A DNA stretch of 64,000 bases from Cupriavidus sp. IDO (GCF_000812465.1 NZ_JWMA01000199.1:62001-126000), one strand, 5' to 3'. Shown: positions 7,705-16,180, numbered from the stretch's first letter. Made by a program: numbers and translations. The notes: generated by a model not told the origin, from the sequence alone.

Positions 7705-9431
7705 CATCGCCGCCGGCAGGATCGGCCGCACAGCAATTGCGCCGGCGCCAGCAGCAGGATGCGCTCAGCGGCGCGGCGGTGCGGGCGATCACGGGCGATG
7801 CGGCACTGCACTTCCGCGACGGGCAGCTCTGGCACGCCATGCGCCCGGTCCCGCAACACGCGCCGCACTTGCGCACCGATCCCGGCATCGACACGGCCGC
7901 CTGCCTGCGCGGTGCCGCCGACGGTGCCGCGCTGCGCCAGGCGCACTCCGATGCCGCGCTGCATCGCCGCCTTTGCCCCGTCGATCCGGTTGAACGGCTG
8001 GTGTTCGAACTGCTCGAGCAGTTGCGTTGCGAAACCCGGCTGCCGCGCGGCATGCATGGCGTGGCGGCCAACCTGCGGCACCGTTTCATGGCGTGGTCGC
8101 AGGCGTTCCATCGTTCCGGGCTGGTGGAAGGCCATCTTGGCATCCTGCTCTACACCGTGGCACAGGTGGCGTGGTCACGCTTGACCGGCGAGCCCGTGCT
8201 GGCCGAGACCGAAGACCTGATCGAAGCCACGCGCGCGGCCATCGTGCCCGTGCTGGGCACCTCGCTGGCTGGGCTGCGCGCGCATCGCCACGACCAGGCC
8301 GCCTACGCTATCCATGCGCTCGCGCTGGCACGCGCGGTGGCGGACATGGTCCATGCCGAAGCGCCCCGCACCGCAGAGGACGAAGGCAATGCGGCCACGG
8401 CTGCCCGCGCGGGCTTTGCGCTGTGGCTCGATTTCGAAGAGACCCCCGAAGATGCCTTCGCGCTTGCACCCAGCGGCCACAGCCGCGTGCTGGCCGACGC
8501 CACCGATGGCTATCGCGTCTTCACCACCCGCTATGACCGCGAAGTGCGCGCGGCCACGCTGGTGCGGCGCGCCTTGCTGGACGAGTACCGAACGCGGCTT
8601 GATGCACGCATTGCGCGGGCCGGCGTCAACGTGGCGCGGCTGGCGCGCCGGCTGCGCGCCGCATTGGCACAGCAGCGCGTGGACGGCTGGTCCTTCGGCG
8701 AGGAAAGCGGACGCATCGACGGCCGGCGCCTGGCGCAACTGGTCAGCTCCCCCGCCGAGCGGCGCCTGTTCCGGCGCGAGGACCACAAGCCGCATGCCGA
8801 TTGCGTGGTGGGCTTCCTGGTGGACTGCTCGGGCTCGATGAAGGCGCAGGTCGAACCGCTTGCCATCCTGATCGACATGCTGGTCCGCGCGCTGGACCAG
8901 GCCGGCGTGGCGACCGAGGTGCTCGGCTTCACCACCGGCGCCTGGAACGGCGGCCGCGCGCGCGCCGACTGGCTGGCGCGCGGCAGGCCGGCACACCCGG
9001 GCCGCCTGAACGAAACCTGCCACATGGTGTTCAAGGACGCGCCACGCAGCTGGCGCCGCGCGCGCACCGATATCGCCGCGCTGCTCAAGGCCGACCTGTT
9101 CCGCGAAGGCGTGGACGGCGAGGCCGTGGAATGGGCCTGCACGCGCTTGCATGGCACCGGCAAGGCGCGCCGCATCCTGGTCGTCGTCTCCGATGGCAGT
9201 CCGATGGACACTGCGACAGGGCAGGCCAACGACGCCTGCTACCTGGACAACCACCTCAAGGCCGTGGTCGCACGGCACGAGGCATTGCGCGATGTCGAGG
9301 TGCTGGGGCTGGGCGTGGGGCTGGATCTGAGCCCGTACTACCGGCATACGCTGGCGCTGGATTTGTCGCAGCCGGTGGACATGGCGATGCTGGAGGAGGT
9401 GGCAGGGTTGGTTGCGGCGCGGCGGCGGTGA
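7701..9431 (+). CDS. cobT: CobT-like VWA-domain protein (cobaltochelatase subunit family)
   Basis: 576 aa, starting in the ATGA overlap with cobS. The C-terminal von Willebrand A domain has a MIDAS motif, DCSGSMK, at about residue 375. CobT-specific stretches follow: LGFTTGAWNGG, a GRPAHPGRLNE-like loop and VVSDGSPMD. The N-terminal half is helical and rich in Arg/Ala. In the known complex CobT couples CobS ATP hydrolysis to CobN. Here it stands with cobS alone between the two taurine blocks, so the function is family-based and the real client protein is open. Confidence 0.82.
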   Translation: MTSPPAGSAAQQLRRRQQQDALSGAAVRAITGDAALHFRDGQLWHAMRPVPQHAPHLRTDPGIDTAACLRGAADGAALRQAHSDAALHRRLCPVDPVERLVFELLEQLRCETRLPRGMHGVAANLRHRFMAWSQAFHRSGLVEGHLGILLYTVAQVAWSRLTGEPVLAETEDLIEATRAAIVPVLGTSLAGLRAHRHDQAAYAIHALALARAVADMVHAEAPRTAEDEGNAATAARAGFALWLDFEETPEDAFALAPSGHSRVLADATDGYRVFTTRYDREVRAATLVRRALLDEYRTRLDARIARAGVNVARLARRLRAALAQQRVDGWSFGEESGRIDGRRLAQLVSSPAERRLFRREDHKPHADCVVGFLVDCSGSMKAQVEPLAILIDMLVRALDQAGVATEVLGFTTGAWNGGRARADWLARGRPAHPGRLNETCHMVFKDAPRSWRRARTDIAALLKADLFREGVDGEAVEWACTRLHGTGKARRILVVVSDGSPMDTATGQANDACYLDNHLKAVVARHEALRDVEVLGLGVGLDLSPYYRHTLALDLSQPVDMAMLEEVAGLVAARRR

Positions 9432-9475
9432 GCGTCGGTCGGTTATCCCCTTATGATGTTCGGTCAACCCTCTTT

Positions 9476-9492
9476 GTTCACGTTACGTGAAC
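9476..9492. promoter_or_regulatory. Palindromic operator 1 of the AbiE-like operon
   Basis: GTTCACGTTACGTGAAC, a dyad mismatched only at its central base. A second copy lies 72 bp downstream, the two flanking the probable promoter (-10 TATGAT at 9531-9536). This fits autorepression by the antitoxin. Confidence 0.65.
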
Positions 9493-9530
9493 ATGGATAA
9501 AAACCGTACATCCTGCAGCTGATCGTGTTG

Positions 9531-9536
9531 TATGAT
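9531..9536 (+). promoter_or_regulatory. Candidate -10 element of the AbiE-like operon
   Basis: TATGAT lies between the two operator copies and about 55 bp upstream of the proposed GTG start at 9591. No convincing -35 is seen, so the call rests on position and the good -10 match. Confidence 0.4.
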
Positions 9537-9547
9537 ATTTCCAGACT

Positions 9548-9564
9548 GTTCACGTTACGTGTAC
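9548..9564. promoter_or_regulatory. Palindromic operator 2 of the AbiE-like operon
   Basis: GTTCACGTTACGTGTAC, 16 of 17 bases identical to operator 1 at 9476-9492. It lies just downstream of the TATGAT element, where a bound antitoxin would block transcription start. Confidence 0.65.
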
Positions 9565-9590
9565 AGCTAGAAAATTCATACAACCAAAAC

Positions 9591-10640
9591 GTGACTCAAG
9601 AGACGCGCCCGATCGACGCCGCATTGCTGGATGCCGCTGCCCAGGCTTTCCGCGAAGCTACCGGCATGCGTGCCGAGCCCGGAGCCGAGGTGCTGGCAGG
9701 CACAGGCTTCGGGCTGGACGGGACCATGCGTTTCGAGTTGGGACAGGGACGAAAGGTCATGATGCCGGTGGCCGTGAAGCGCTCGATTGACCGGTTTTCC
9801 TTCGTAGCGCGGCTGGCCGAGCTCCAGGTCCAGGCTGGGGAAAAGCTGCTTCTGGTGACTTCGTACGTCTCCCCGGAGATGGCCGGGCGGCTACGGGACC
9901 ATGACATCGCATTCCTCGATACCGCGGGGAACGCATCGCTGAACCTGCCGGACACCGTGGTATATGTCGTGGGCAGGCGTCCGGCGGCGCACGTGCCGGC
10001 AACGCCGCGCGGGCGGACCGGGAGCCCGAAGCAGCTCGAAGTCCTGTTCGCCCTGATCACCAATCCTGGGCTGGTGACGGCGCCTTACCGCACGATAGCC
10101 ACGGCTGCCGGCGTTGCGCTGGGCACAGTCAAGATTGCGCTCGACGACTTCGTGACGCGTGGCCTGCTGGTCGTCGGCCCCGACGGCAAGCGCCGGTTCG
10201 GCGACTGGGATCGCGTGGTGGACGAATGGGCGTCGCTGTATCCGATCCGTCTGAGGCCAGGATTGCCTGCGCGACGATTTGCGGCCACGCGGCCCGACTG
10301 GTGGCGTGCCATCGACCTGGCCCGGCACAATGCCGTCTTTGGCGGCGAGGTTGCCGCGGAGAAGCTGGCGCACACCCTGCGGCCGGAGCGCGTGACGCTG
10401 TATGCCGACACGGCGACACCCAGGGAACTCATCCTGGAAGCGAGGCTGAAAGCCGATCCGCAAGGGGAGGTGGAGATCGTGCAGCGCTTCTGGCCCGCTG
10501 CGGCCACACCCGCGGCGGCAATTCCGACCGGCGTGGCACACCCCGTTCTGGTGTACGCCGACTTGCTGGATACGGGCGAATCGCGCAACGTCGAAGCCGC
10601 CCGGCAGATACGAGAGCAATACCTTGCCCATCGTCCATGA
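9591..10640 (+). CDS. AbiEi-family antitoxin-like transcriptional regulator (type IV TA)
   Basis: 349 aa from the GTG at 9591. A GTG at 9525 would put operator 2 inside the gene, so the later start is preferred, although its ribosome site is weak. An N-terminal alpha/beta region (LLVTSYVSPEMAGRLRDHDI, FLDTAGNASL) is followed by a winged-helix segment (residues about 150-200: QLEVLFALITNPGLVTAPYRTIATAAGVALGTVKIALDD) typical of AbiEi-type antitoxins. It overlaps the downstream nucleotidyltransferase gene by 17 bp, the normal antitoxin-toxin layout. AbiEi proteins repress their own operon through repeated sites, matching the paired palindromes here. Confidence 0.75.
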   Translation: MTQETRPIDAALLDAAAQAFREATGMRAEPGAEVLAGTGFGLDGTMRFELGQGRKVMMPVAVKRSIDRFSFVARLAELQVQAGEKLLLVTSYVSPEMAGRLRDHDIAFLDTAGNASLNLPDTVVYVVGRRPAAHVPATPRGRTGSPKQLEVLFALITNPGLVTAPYRTIATAAGVALGTVKIALDDFVTRGLLVVGPDGKRRFGDWDRVVDEWASLYPIRLRPGLPARRFAATRPDWWRAIDLARHNAVFGGEVAAEKLAHTLRPERVTLYADTATPRELILEARLKADPQGEVEIVQRFWPAAATPAAAIPTGVAHPVLVYADLLDTGESRNVEAARQIREQYLAHRP

Positions 10641-11541
10641 ACTCCCTGCTGCGCGTCCGCTGGATGCGGACAGCAAATCGCTGCTTCGCGACCTGGATGC
10701 GAGCGCGCAAAAGCTTGGCATCCGATACTTCGTCGGCGGTGCAACGGCCAGGCAGGTCATATTGGAAAACATCTTTGGCAACCGGCCCGGGCGGCGCACA
10801 TACGATATCGATATTGGCGTTTGCGTCGCTGACTGGGCCGAGCATGAGGCATTCAGGCAGGAACTTGTTGCCACGGAACGATTCCGGACGGTAGCGAAGA
10901 ACCCGCACAGGCTGACCTACCACCGCGGCGCGGAACGGCTGATGGTGCTTGACGTGATTCCGTTCGGCGACATCGAAAAGCCGGCTGCGAGCATCGCCTG
11001 GCCGCCGGCCATGGACACGGTCATGAATGTGGCCGGGTTCCGCGAGGCCTTCGACGCGGCGATCCGCATTGTGCTTGACGACGGCCTGGTCATTCCATTC
11101 GCATCGCTGCCGGGTCTCGCATTGCTCAAACTGCTGGCATGGCATGACCGTCATCACGAAGACAGGCGCGACGCCACGGATCTTCTTACCTTGCTATGCA
11201 GCTACGAGACGGCTGGAAACCAGGGTCGGCTGTACGAGGAGGAGGCCGCCTTGCTGGAGGCCTCCGACTTCGACATGGACATTGCCGCCGCGGCATTGCT
11301 CGCCCGCGATGCAGCGGCGCTTGCGCGCGGCTCGGAAGCCGTGACAACGCAGATCACCGCGATCCTCGCGGACGAGCGCGTTTTCCGCTTGCTGTGCGAG
11401 CATATGGCATTCGGCGACCGCCAGGCGGTGCCAGGCGACAGCATGGATCCCAGACGCGTATACGCCCGCATGAAAGCGTTCCGGTCAGAGTTCCTGATAT
11501 CGCTTGAGATGAAGCCGTCGTCGCCGGGCGGCGCCGCATGA
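10624..11541 (+). CDS. Nucleotidyltransferase, AbiEii-family toxin-like
   Basis: 305 aa, TTG start overlapping the antitoxin gene end; no in-frame ATG exists near the N terminus. The nucleotidyltransferase core has GG at about residues 38-39 (YFVGGATARQVI) and the catalytic DID in TYDIDIGV (about residues 61-63), followed by LDVIPFGD with a third acidic residue. AbiEii-type enzymes transfer nucleotides to cellular RNA targets and cause growth arrest or phage abortive infection. Paired with an AbiEi-like regulator, it completes a candidate type IV toxin-antitoxin module inserted between cobT and the convergent tauE. Target and antiphage activity are unknown. Confidence 0.75.
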   Translation: MPIVHELPAARPLDADSKSLLRDLDASAQKLGIRYFVGGATARQVILENIFGNRPGRRTYDIDIGVCVADWAEHEAFRQELVATERFRTVAKNPHRLTYHRGAERLMVLDVIPFGDIEKPAASIAWPPAMDTVMNVAGFREAFDAAIRIVLDDGLVIPFASLPGLALLKLLAWHDRHHEDRRDATDLLTLLCSYETAGNQGRLYEEEAALLEASDFDMDIAAAALLARDAAALARGSEAVTTQITAILADERVFRLLCEHMAFGDRQAVPGDSMDPRRVYARMKAFRSEFLISLEMKPSSPGGAA

Positions 11542-11554
11542 AATCGCCGGGCGC

Positions 11555-12325
11555 TTACCGGACCCAACCCGCAATCGCCGGCAGCATCAGGCTCACGCCG
11601 ATCCCGATCAGCACGCCAAACGCAACCCTGCGCGTGGTGGTGGCAGAGAACGGCGGCGGGAAGCGCCGGCCCAGCAGCGTGGCGATGACCACTACCGGCA
11701 CGGCAATGGCGGCCTGCAGGCAGACGTGGGCGTCCAGTTGCCCCTGCCAGGCCGAGAATACTGTGCGCACGCTGGAGGTCACGGTGAAGACGAGGATCAG
11801 CGCACAACGGATTTCCACCGGCTTCATCGGCTGCCGGTAGAACTGGAAGATCAGCGGCGGGCCCGAGACGCCGAACATGCCGCTCAGCAATCCGCCGAAT
11901 ACGCCGCTCATGAAGAAGCTGCCATCGCCGGAGCGATTCGCCAGTGGTGCCGGCTTCAAGGCGGCGCTCAGGCCGCCATACAGGATCACCGCACCGAGCA
12001 GCAGTTGCAGGAGTGTTGCCGCACTGGTGCTCAGGTAGTTGAGTACCAGCACGCCAACCACCACGGAAGGCAGGATGCCGGCGGCGGCCGCGCCAACCGC
12101 GCGCCAGTCGATGTGCTGCAGCTTGCCGGGCAGCGCGCACGCGCTGTTGGCGAGCGTGACCAGGCTCACGACCGCGGCCACGGTGGCCACGGGCGCCAGC
12201 TGCAGTCCGCTGGTGGCGCCCATCACGATCATGCCGAGGCCGAAGCCGGTCACCGTCTGGAAGTAGGTGCCGGCGCCGAGCAGCGCCTGCAGTCCCAGCA
12301 GCGGCAGCAGCAGTTCTGTTTTCAT
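11555..12325 (-). CDS. tauE: Sulfite exporter TauE (TauE/SafE family)
   Basis: 256 aa polytopic membrane protein (about 7-8 hydrophobic segments) with the family features GFGLGMIVMGA near the N terminus and GGLLSGMFGVSGPPLIFQFYRQP at mid-protein. It overlaps the end of pta by 4 bp, so translation is coupled. TauE of Cupriavidus necator is described as a sulfite exporter in taurine metabolism. Its place directly after xsc-pta, whose reaction releases sulfite, supports the same role here. Confidence 0.9.
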   Translation of the reverse strand: MKTELLLPLLGLQALLGAGTYFQTVTGFGLGMIVMGATSGLQLAPVATVAAVVSLVTLANSACALPGKLQHIDWRAVGAAAAGILPSVVVGVLVLNYLSTSAATLLQLLLGAVILYGGLSAALKPAPLANRSGDGSFFMSGVFGGLLSGMFGVSGPPLIFQFYRQPMKPVEIRCALILVFTVTSSVRTVFSAWQGQLDAHVCLQAAIAVPVVVIATLLGRRFPPPFSATTTRRVAFGVLIGIGVSLMLPAIAGWVR

Positions 12326-13356
12326 GCCGCCGCCTGCTCGCCCTGGCCGGTACCCGCCGAAGCGGCCTGTGCCTGCACCACGGTGACGGCGATGACATGG
12401 AACACATCGTCGGCGCTGCAGCCGCGCGACAGGTCGTTGGCCGGCTTGTTCAGCCCCTGCAGCATCGGCCCGATGGCCTTGGCGCCACCAACGCGCTCGG
12501 CGAGCTTGTAGCCGATATTGCCGGCTTCGAGGTTGGGAAACACCAGCACGTTGGCGCGCCCGTTCACCTGCGAATGCGCGACTTTGCGTGCCGCGATTTC
12601 GGCGACGATCGCGGCATCGAGCTGCACGTCGCCGTCAATGGCCAGCGCGGGGCGCTGCGCGCGCACGCGCTCGGTGGCGGCCACCACCTTGTCTACTGCG
12701 GCATGGCTGGCACTGCCGCTGGTCGAGAACGACAGCATGGCCACGCGCGGCTCCTCCATCAGCAGCGCGCGGGCGCTGTCGGCGGCGGCCATGGCGATCT
12801 CGGAGAGGGCCTCGGCGTCGGGGTCGACCACCAGCCCGCAATCGGAAAAGATGATGCCGCCCTTGAGCGTGTGGAAGGGCTCGCAAAGCATCATCAGGAA
12901 GAAACTGGAAACCAGGCGGAACGTAGGCGCCAGCCCGATCAGCTGGATCGCATGGCGCACCACGTCGGCCGTGGTGTGGACGGCGCCGGCCACCGAGCCA
13001 TCGGCATGGCCGAGCCGCACCATCAGGTTGGCAAAACAGAGCGGGTCCTGCACGGCGCGCTTCGCTTCATCCAGCGTCATGCCTTTCTTCTGGCGCAGTG
13101 CGAAGAGCTGCTGTGCGAAGGAGGGCGTCAGTGCAGAGGTGGACGGGTCGACCAGCGTCATGCCGGCCAGGTCGATGCCGTGGATGGCTGCGGAGGCATT
13201 GATCTGGCGAGGATTGCCGACCAGCACGATGCGCGCGATGCCCTCGCGCGTGGCACGCTCGGCGGCCTGGAGGATGCGCGGGTCTTCCGCTTCGCACAGC
13301 ACGATGCAGCGGGGGGCGGCGCGGGCACGGTCGATGATGCGGAGGATGGCTTTCAT
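12322..13356 (-). CDS. pta: Phosphate acetyltransferase
   Basis: 344 aa single-domain Pta (PTA_PTB fold) without the long N-terminal regulatory domains of the E. coli enzyme. Family segments include GHADGSVAGAVHTTADVVRHAIQLIG, MLSFSTSGSASHAAVDKV, DGDVQLDAAIV and NVLVFPNLEAGNIGYKL. It converts acetyl phosphate, the product of Xsc, to acetyl-CoA with release of phosphate. It is downstream of xsc on the same strand and overlaps tauE, giving the order xsc-pta-tauE. Short Pta proteins of this type are standard companions of xsc. Confidence 0.93.
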   Translation of the reverse strand: MKAILRIIDRARAAPRCIVLCEAEDPRILQAAERATREGIARIVLVGNPRQINASAAIHGIDLAGMTLVDPSTSALTPSFAQQLFALRQKKGMTLDEAKRAVQDPLCFANLMVRLGHADGSVAGAVHTTADVVRHAIQLIGLAPTFRLVSSFFLMMLCEPFHTLKGGIIFSDCGLVVDPDAEALSEIAMAAADSARALLMEEPRVAMLSFSTSGSASHAAVDKVVAATERVRAQRPALAIDGDVQLDAAIVAEIAARKVAHSQVNGRANVLVFPNLEAGNIGYKLAERVGGAKAIGPMLQGLNKPANDLSRGCSADDVFHVIAVTVVQAQAASAGTGQGEQAAA

Positions 13357-13422
13357 GGCTGGACGGCTCTGAAAAACTGAAAAAAGGGCCAGCGGCTTGC
13401 GCTATGCCCTTGGCGATCTCAC

Positions 13423-13442
13423 CTCTCCCGCAAGCGGGAGAG
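13423..13442. repeat. REP-like 20-bp palindrome, copy 2
   Basis: CTCTCCCGC-AA-GCGGGAGAG, identical to 378-397, in the 136-bp gap between xsc and pta. A second, weaker hairpin (CAGCTAG ... CTAGCTG, 13455-13477) is beside it. Hairpins between cotranscribed genes may cause partial termination or mRNA processing so that xsc message exceeds pta-tauE. Confidence 0.65.
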
Positions 13443-13492
13443 GGAGCACACCGACAGCTAGCGGGAAGCACTAGCTGGATGCAGTGCGCCGA

Positions 13493-15349
13493 TCAGACGT
13501 AGTCCTTGTACTTGTCCAGCATCCGCACCGGCTTGGCCAGCGCATCGCGGCGGAACGGGTCGCCCAGTTCGCGGGTGCACATGATCTCGATGATGGTCGT
13601 CTTGCCATGGTTCATCTGCAGGTCGATGGCGCGCTTGAGGGCCGGGCCCACGTCTTCGAGGCGGTCCACCACGATGCCTTCCGCACCCATTGCCTTGGCG
13701 ATGTCGGCAAAGCTCTGGTTGTCGAGCTCGCCCGCGACGAAGCGGCGGTTGTAGAAGTCCACCTGATTCTTCTTCTCGGCGCCCCACTGGCGGTTATGGA
13801 AGACCACCGCGGTCACCGGGATGTTGTGGCGCACGCAGGTCATGGTTTCCATCAGGCTCATGCCCCAGGCACCGTCGCCGGCGTAGGAGACTGCCGGGCG
13901 ATGCGGTGCGGCCACCTTGGCGCCGATGATGGTCGGGAAGGCGTAGCCGCAGTTGCCCCAGCTCATTGCCGCGAAGAAGCTGCGCGGCTTATCGAAGCGC
14001 AGGTAGCTGTTGGCCACCGAGTTGATGTTGCCGATGTCGGTGGACACCATCACGTCTTCGGGCATGGCCTTTTCCAGCTCGCGCAGCACCTGGCGCGGAT
14101 GCAGGTAGTTGCCGCCGGCGGGCGTGCGCTCCTGCTTTTGCTCTTCGATCATGTCGAGGCTGTACGGATCGCGTTCATGCGTCCAGCCGTCCAGTTCCTT
14201 CTCCCAGGCAGCCTTCTCGCTGGCGATTTCCGTGGCGCGGCCGTCGCGGGTGGCGTCACAGGCGAGCGTGCGGCTGGCCAGGCGCTGGGTCAGCGCGATG
14301 GCGGCGGCCTTGGCGTCGCCGCAGATGCCGACCGAGATCTTCTTCACCAGGCCAAGCATCTTGTGGTCCGCATCGATCTGGATGATCTTGGCGGTCTTGG
14401 GCCAGTAGTCCATGCCGTGCTGCGGCAGCGTGCCGAACGGCCCCAGGCGCGAGCCGAGCGCGATCACCACGTCGGCGCGCGAGATCAGCTTCATCGCGGC
14501 CTTGGAGCCCTGGTAGCCCAGCGGGCCGCACCACAGCGGATGGCTGGCCGGGAACGAATCGTTGTGCAGGTAGCTGTTGACTACCGGCGCGCCCAGGCGC
14601 TCGGCCAGTGCCTTGCATTCTTCGATCGCATCGGCCATCACCACGCCGCCGCCCGAGATGATGACCGGGAACCTGGCGTTGGCCAGCAGCTCGGCTGCTT
14701 CATTCAGGCTCTGCTCGCCGCCGGGGCCGCGGTCCAGGCGCTGCGGCTGCGGAATCTCGGCCTTGATCTGGCCGTAGAAGTAGTCGCGGGGGATGTTCAG
14801 CTGCGTCGGGCCCATTTCGGCCATGGCGCGGTCGAAGCAGCGCCCAGTGAATTCGGCCATGCGCGCCGGGTGCGTGACGTGGCCCTGGTACTTGGTGAAC
14901 TCCTGGAACATCGGCAGCTGGTGCGCTTCCTGGAAGCCGCCCAGGCCAATGCCCATGGTGCCGGCCTCGGGCGTCACGATCACCACCGGGCTGTGCGCCC
15001 AGTAGGCGGCGGCAATGGAGGTCACGCAGTTGGAGATGCCCGGGCCGTTCTGGCCGATCACCACACCATGGCGGCCCGACACGCGGGCGTAGCCGTCGGC
15101 CATATGGCCGGCGCCTTGCTCGTGCACCACCGGGATCAGGCGGATGCCGGCCGGCGCAAAGATGTCCATGGCGTCCATGAATGCCGAGCCCATGATGCCG
15201 AACATATCGGTCACGCCGTTGGCGGCCAGGGTCTCGACAAAGGCCTCGGACGGCGTCATGGCCTGCGGGCCCGCCGGAAGCTGTTTGTCGGTAGCGGCGG
15301 CCGAGCCACCGGAAACGGCAGGATGCGAGGTAGTGTCGAGGTCGCGCAT
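13493..15349 (-). CDS. xsc: Sulfoacetaldehyde acetyltransferase
   Basis: 618 aa thiamin-diphosphate enzyme. The N-terminal PYR domain has the activating glutamate in VVHEQGAGHMADGYARVSG. The central domain follows, and the C-terminal PP domain carries GDGAWGMSLMETMTC...VVFHN, the ThDP/Mg motif. Length and segments such as IPRDYFYGQIKAEIPQP match Xsc. It converts sulfoacetaldehyde plus phosphate to acetyl phosphate and sulfite. The start at 15349 has AGGAGA; an upstream ATG at 15388 lies in the promoter/operator. It heads the xsc-pta-tauE unit, with an IclR-type box 33 bp before the start. Confidence 0.95.
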   Translation of the reverse strand: MRDLDTTSHPAVSGGSAAATDKQLPAGPQAMTPSEAFVETLAANGVTDMFGIMGSAFMDAMDIFAPAGIRLIPVVHEQGAGHMADGYARVSGRHGVVIGQNGPGISNCVTSIAAAYWAHSPVVIVTPEAGTMGIGLGGFQEAHQLPMFQEFTKYQGHVTHPARMAEFTGRCFDRAMAEMGPTQLNIPRDYFYGQIKAEIPQPQRLDRGPGGEQSLNEAAELLANARFPVIISGGGVVMADAIEECKALAERLGAPVVNSYLHNDSFPASHPLWCGPLGYQGSKAAMKLISRADVVIALGSRLGPFGTLPQHGMDYWPKTAKIIQIDADHKMLGLVKKISVGICGDAKAAAIALTQRLASRTLACDATRDGRATEIASEKAAWEKELDGWTHERDPYSLDMIEEQKQERTPAGGNYLHPRQVLRELEKAMPEDVMVSTDIGNINSVANSYLRFDKPRSFFAAMSWGNCGYAFPTIIGAKVAAPHRPAVSYAGDGAWGMSLMETMTCVRHNIPVTAVVFHNRQWGAEKKNQVDFYNRRFVAGELDNQSFADIAKAMGAEGIVVDRLEDVGPALKRAIDLQMNHGKTTIIEIMCTRELGDPFRRDALAKPVRMLDKYKDYV

Positions 15350-15371
15350 GGCGGGTGTCTCCTGGTCTGGT

Positions 15372-15396
15372 GTTATAAAATGGAACATATCGTTCC
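15372..15396 (-). promoter_or_regulatory. xsc promoter with IclR-type operator
   Basis: GGAAC-ATATC-GTTCC at 15382-15396 stands directly upstream of a minus-strand -10-like TATAAC (15377 to 15372). Flanks (ATTTTTC before, ATTTTATAA after on the minus strand) match the box upstream of the permease at 5670-5684. The region 15400-15500 further upstream is AT-rich and otherwise empty. Confidence 0.65.
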
Positions 15397-15640
15397 GGAA
15401 AAATATGCGTTGGTGAAAATGTAGGTGGAAGATCGATGATGGTCAATAAGAAGTTCAGCTTTTCGGAATAAAAAAAGCGAAAAATTGAGATAAAAGTGAC
15501 ATCAAGAGATTCTTGTGGCACTTTTCCGGTGGTCGGCGGGGAGGGAAAGCAGGGGAGGGAACTGCGCGGCCGTCATGGCCGGAGGGGGAAGGGACCTGAT
15601 GAACGCGCCGGGGCGCGTTCGGGGGAAGCTGATGGCCGGT

Positions 15641-16180
15641 CTATTGGCCGGTATCGCGCCGGCGCTTCTTCCCCGTAAACATGGTGGCGATGAGGTTTTC
15701 TTTGTGGAGCAGGCTCATGACGATGGCCGCCGTCACATGCACCACGATCAGCGCCAGCAGGATCCTGGCCAGCACCGCATGCACGTCCTTGGGCCAGTCT
15801 TCACCCCAGAAGGCGTCGAGCCGTGACAGCCAGCCCGTTGTGGCGAGCGCCAGGATCAGCGCCCACATCGCGAGCATGACGACGCCGCCAAGCGGCGTAT
15901 GGCTGAGATGGCGGACAGGACGGCGGGCAATCAGTGCCCGGATGTCCGCGGAGATGCGGGAGGGCGTGGGTAGCCAGGTAGTGAGCCGCGCCGGTTCGCT
16001 GCCGATCACGCACCAGAGTAGCCGGAACAGGACCAGTCCGGCAGCGGCATAGCCGGCGGCGCGGTGCAGCGGTCCGCCGGAGTCTTCGATCAGATCCCAC
16101 AGCACCAGCGCCGCTACGCTCCAGTGGGTCAGCCGGACGGCCAGATCCCAGACGCGTACCGAGCCTTTGCCTGTTGCCAT
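15641..16180 (-). CDS. Cytochrome b561 family membrane protein (di-haem b-type cytochrome)
   Basis: 179 aa, four predicted membrane segments. Candidate haem-ligand histidines lie in VRLTHWSVAALVLWD (TM1), PLHRAAGYAAAGLVLFRLLW (TM2), SHTPLGGVVMLAMWALI and DVHAVLARILLALIVVHVTAAI (TM4). This is the b561/Ni-Fe hydrogenase b-type layout of membrane electron carriers. The PepSY-domain gene lies 43 bp upstream on the same strand, a common pairing with b561 proteins. It could take part in quinone-linked electron transfer; a link to TauXY electron flow is only positional. Confidence 0.85.
   Translation of the reverse strand: MATGKGSVRVWDLAVRLTHWSVAALVLWDLIEDSGGPLHRAAGYAAAGLVLFRLLWCVIGSEPARLTTWLPTPSRISADIRALIARRPVRHLSHTPLGGVVMLAMWALILALATTGWLSRLDAFWGEDWPKDVHAVLARILLALIVVHVTAAIVMSLLHKENLIATMFTGKKRRRDTGQ

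Noticed and set aside
9525-9591. GTG at 9525 as antitoxin start
   Set aside because: It would place the second operator palindrome inside the coding region and directly overlap the -10; the GTG at 9591 is preferred.
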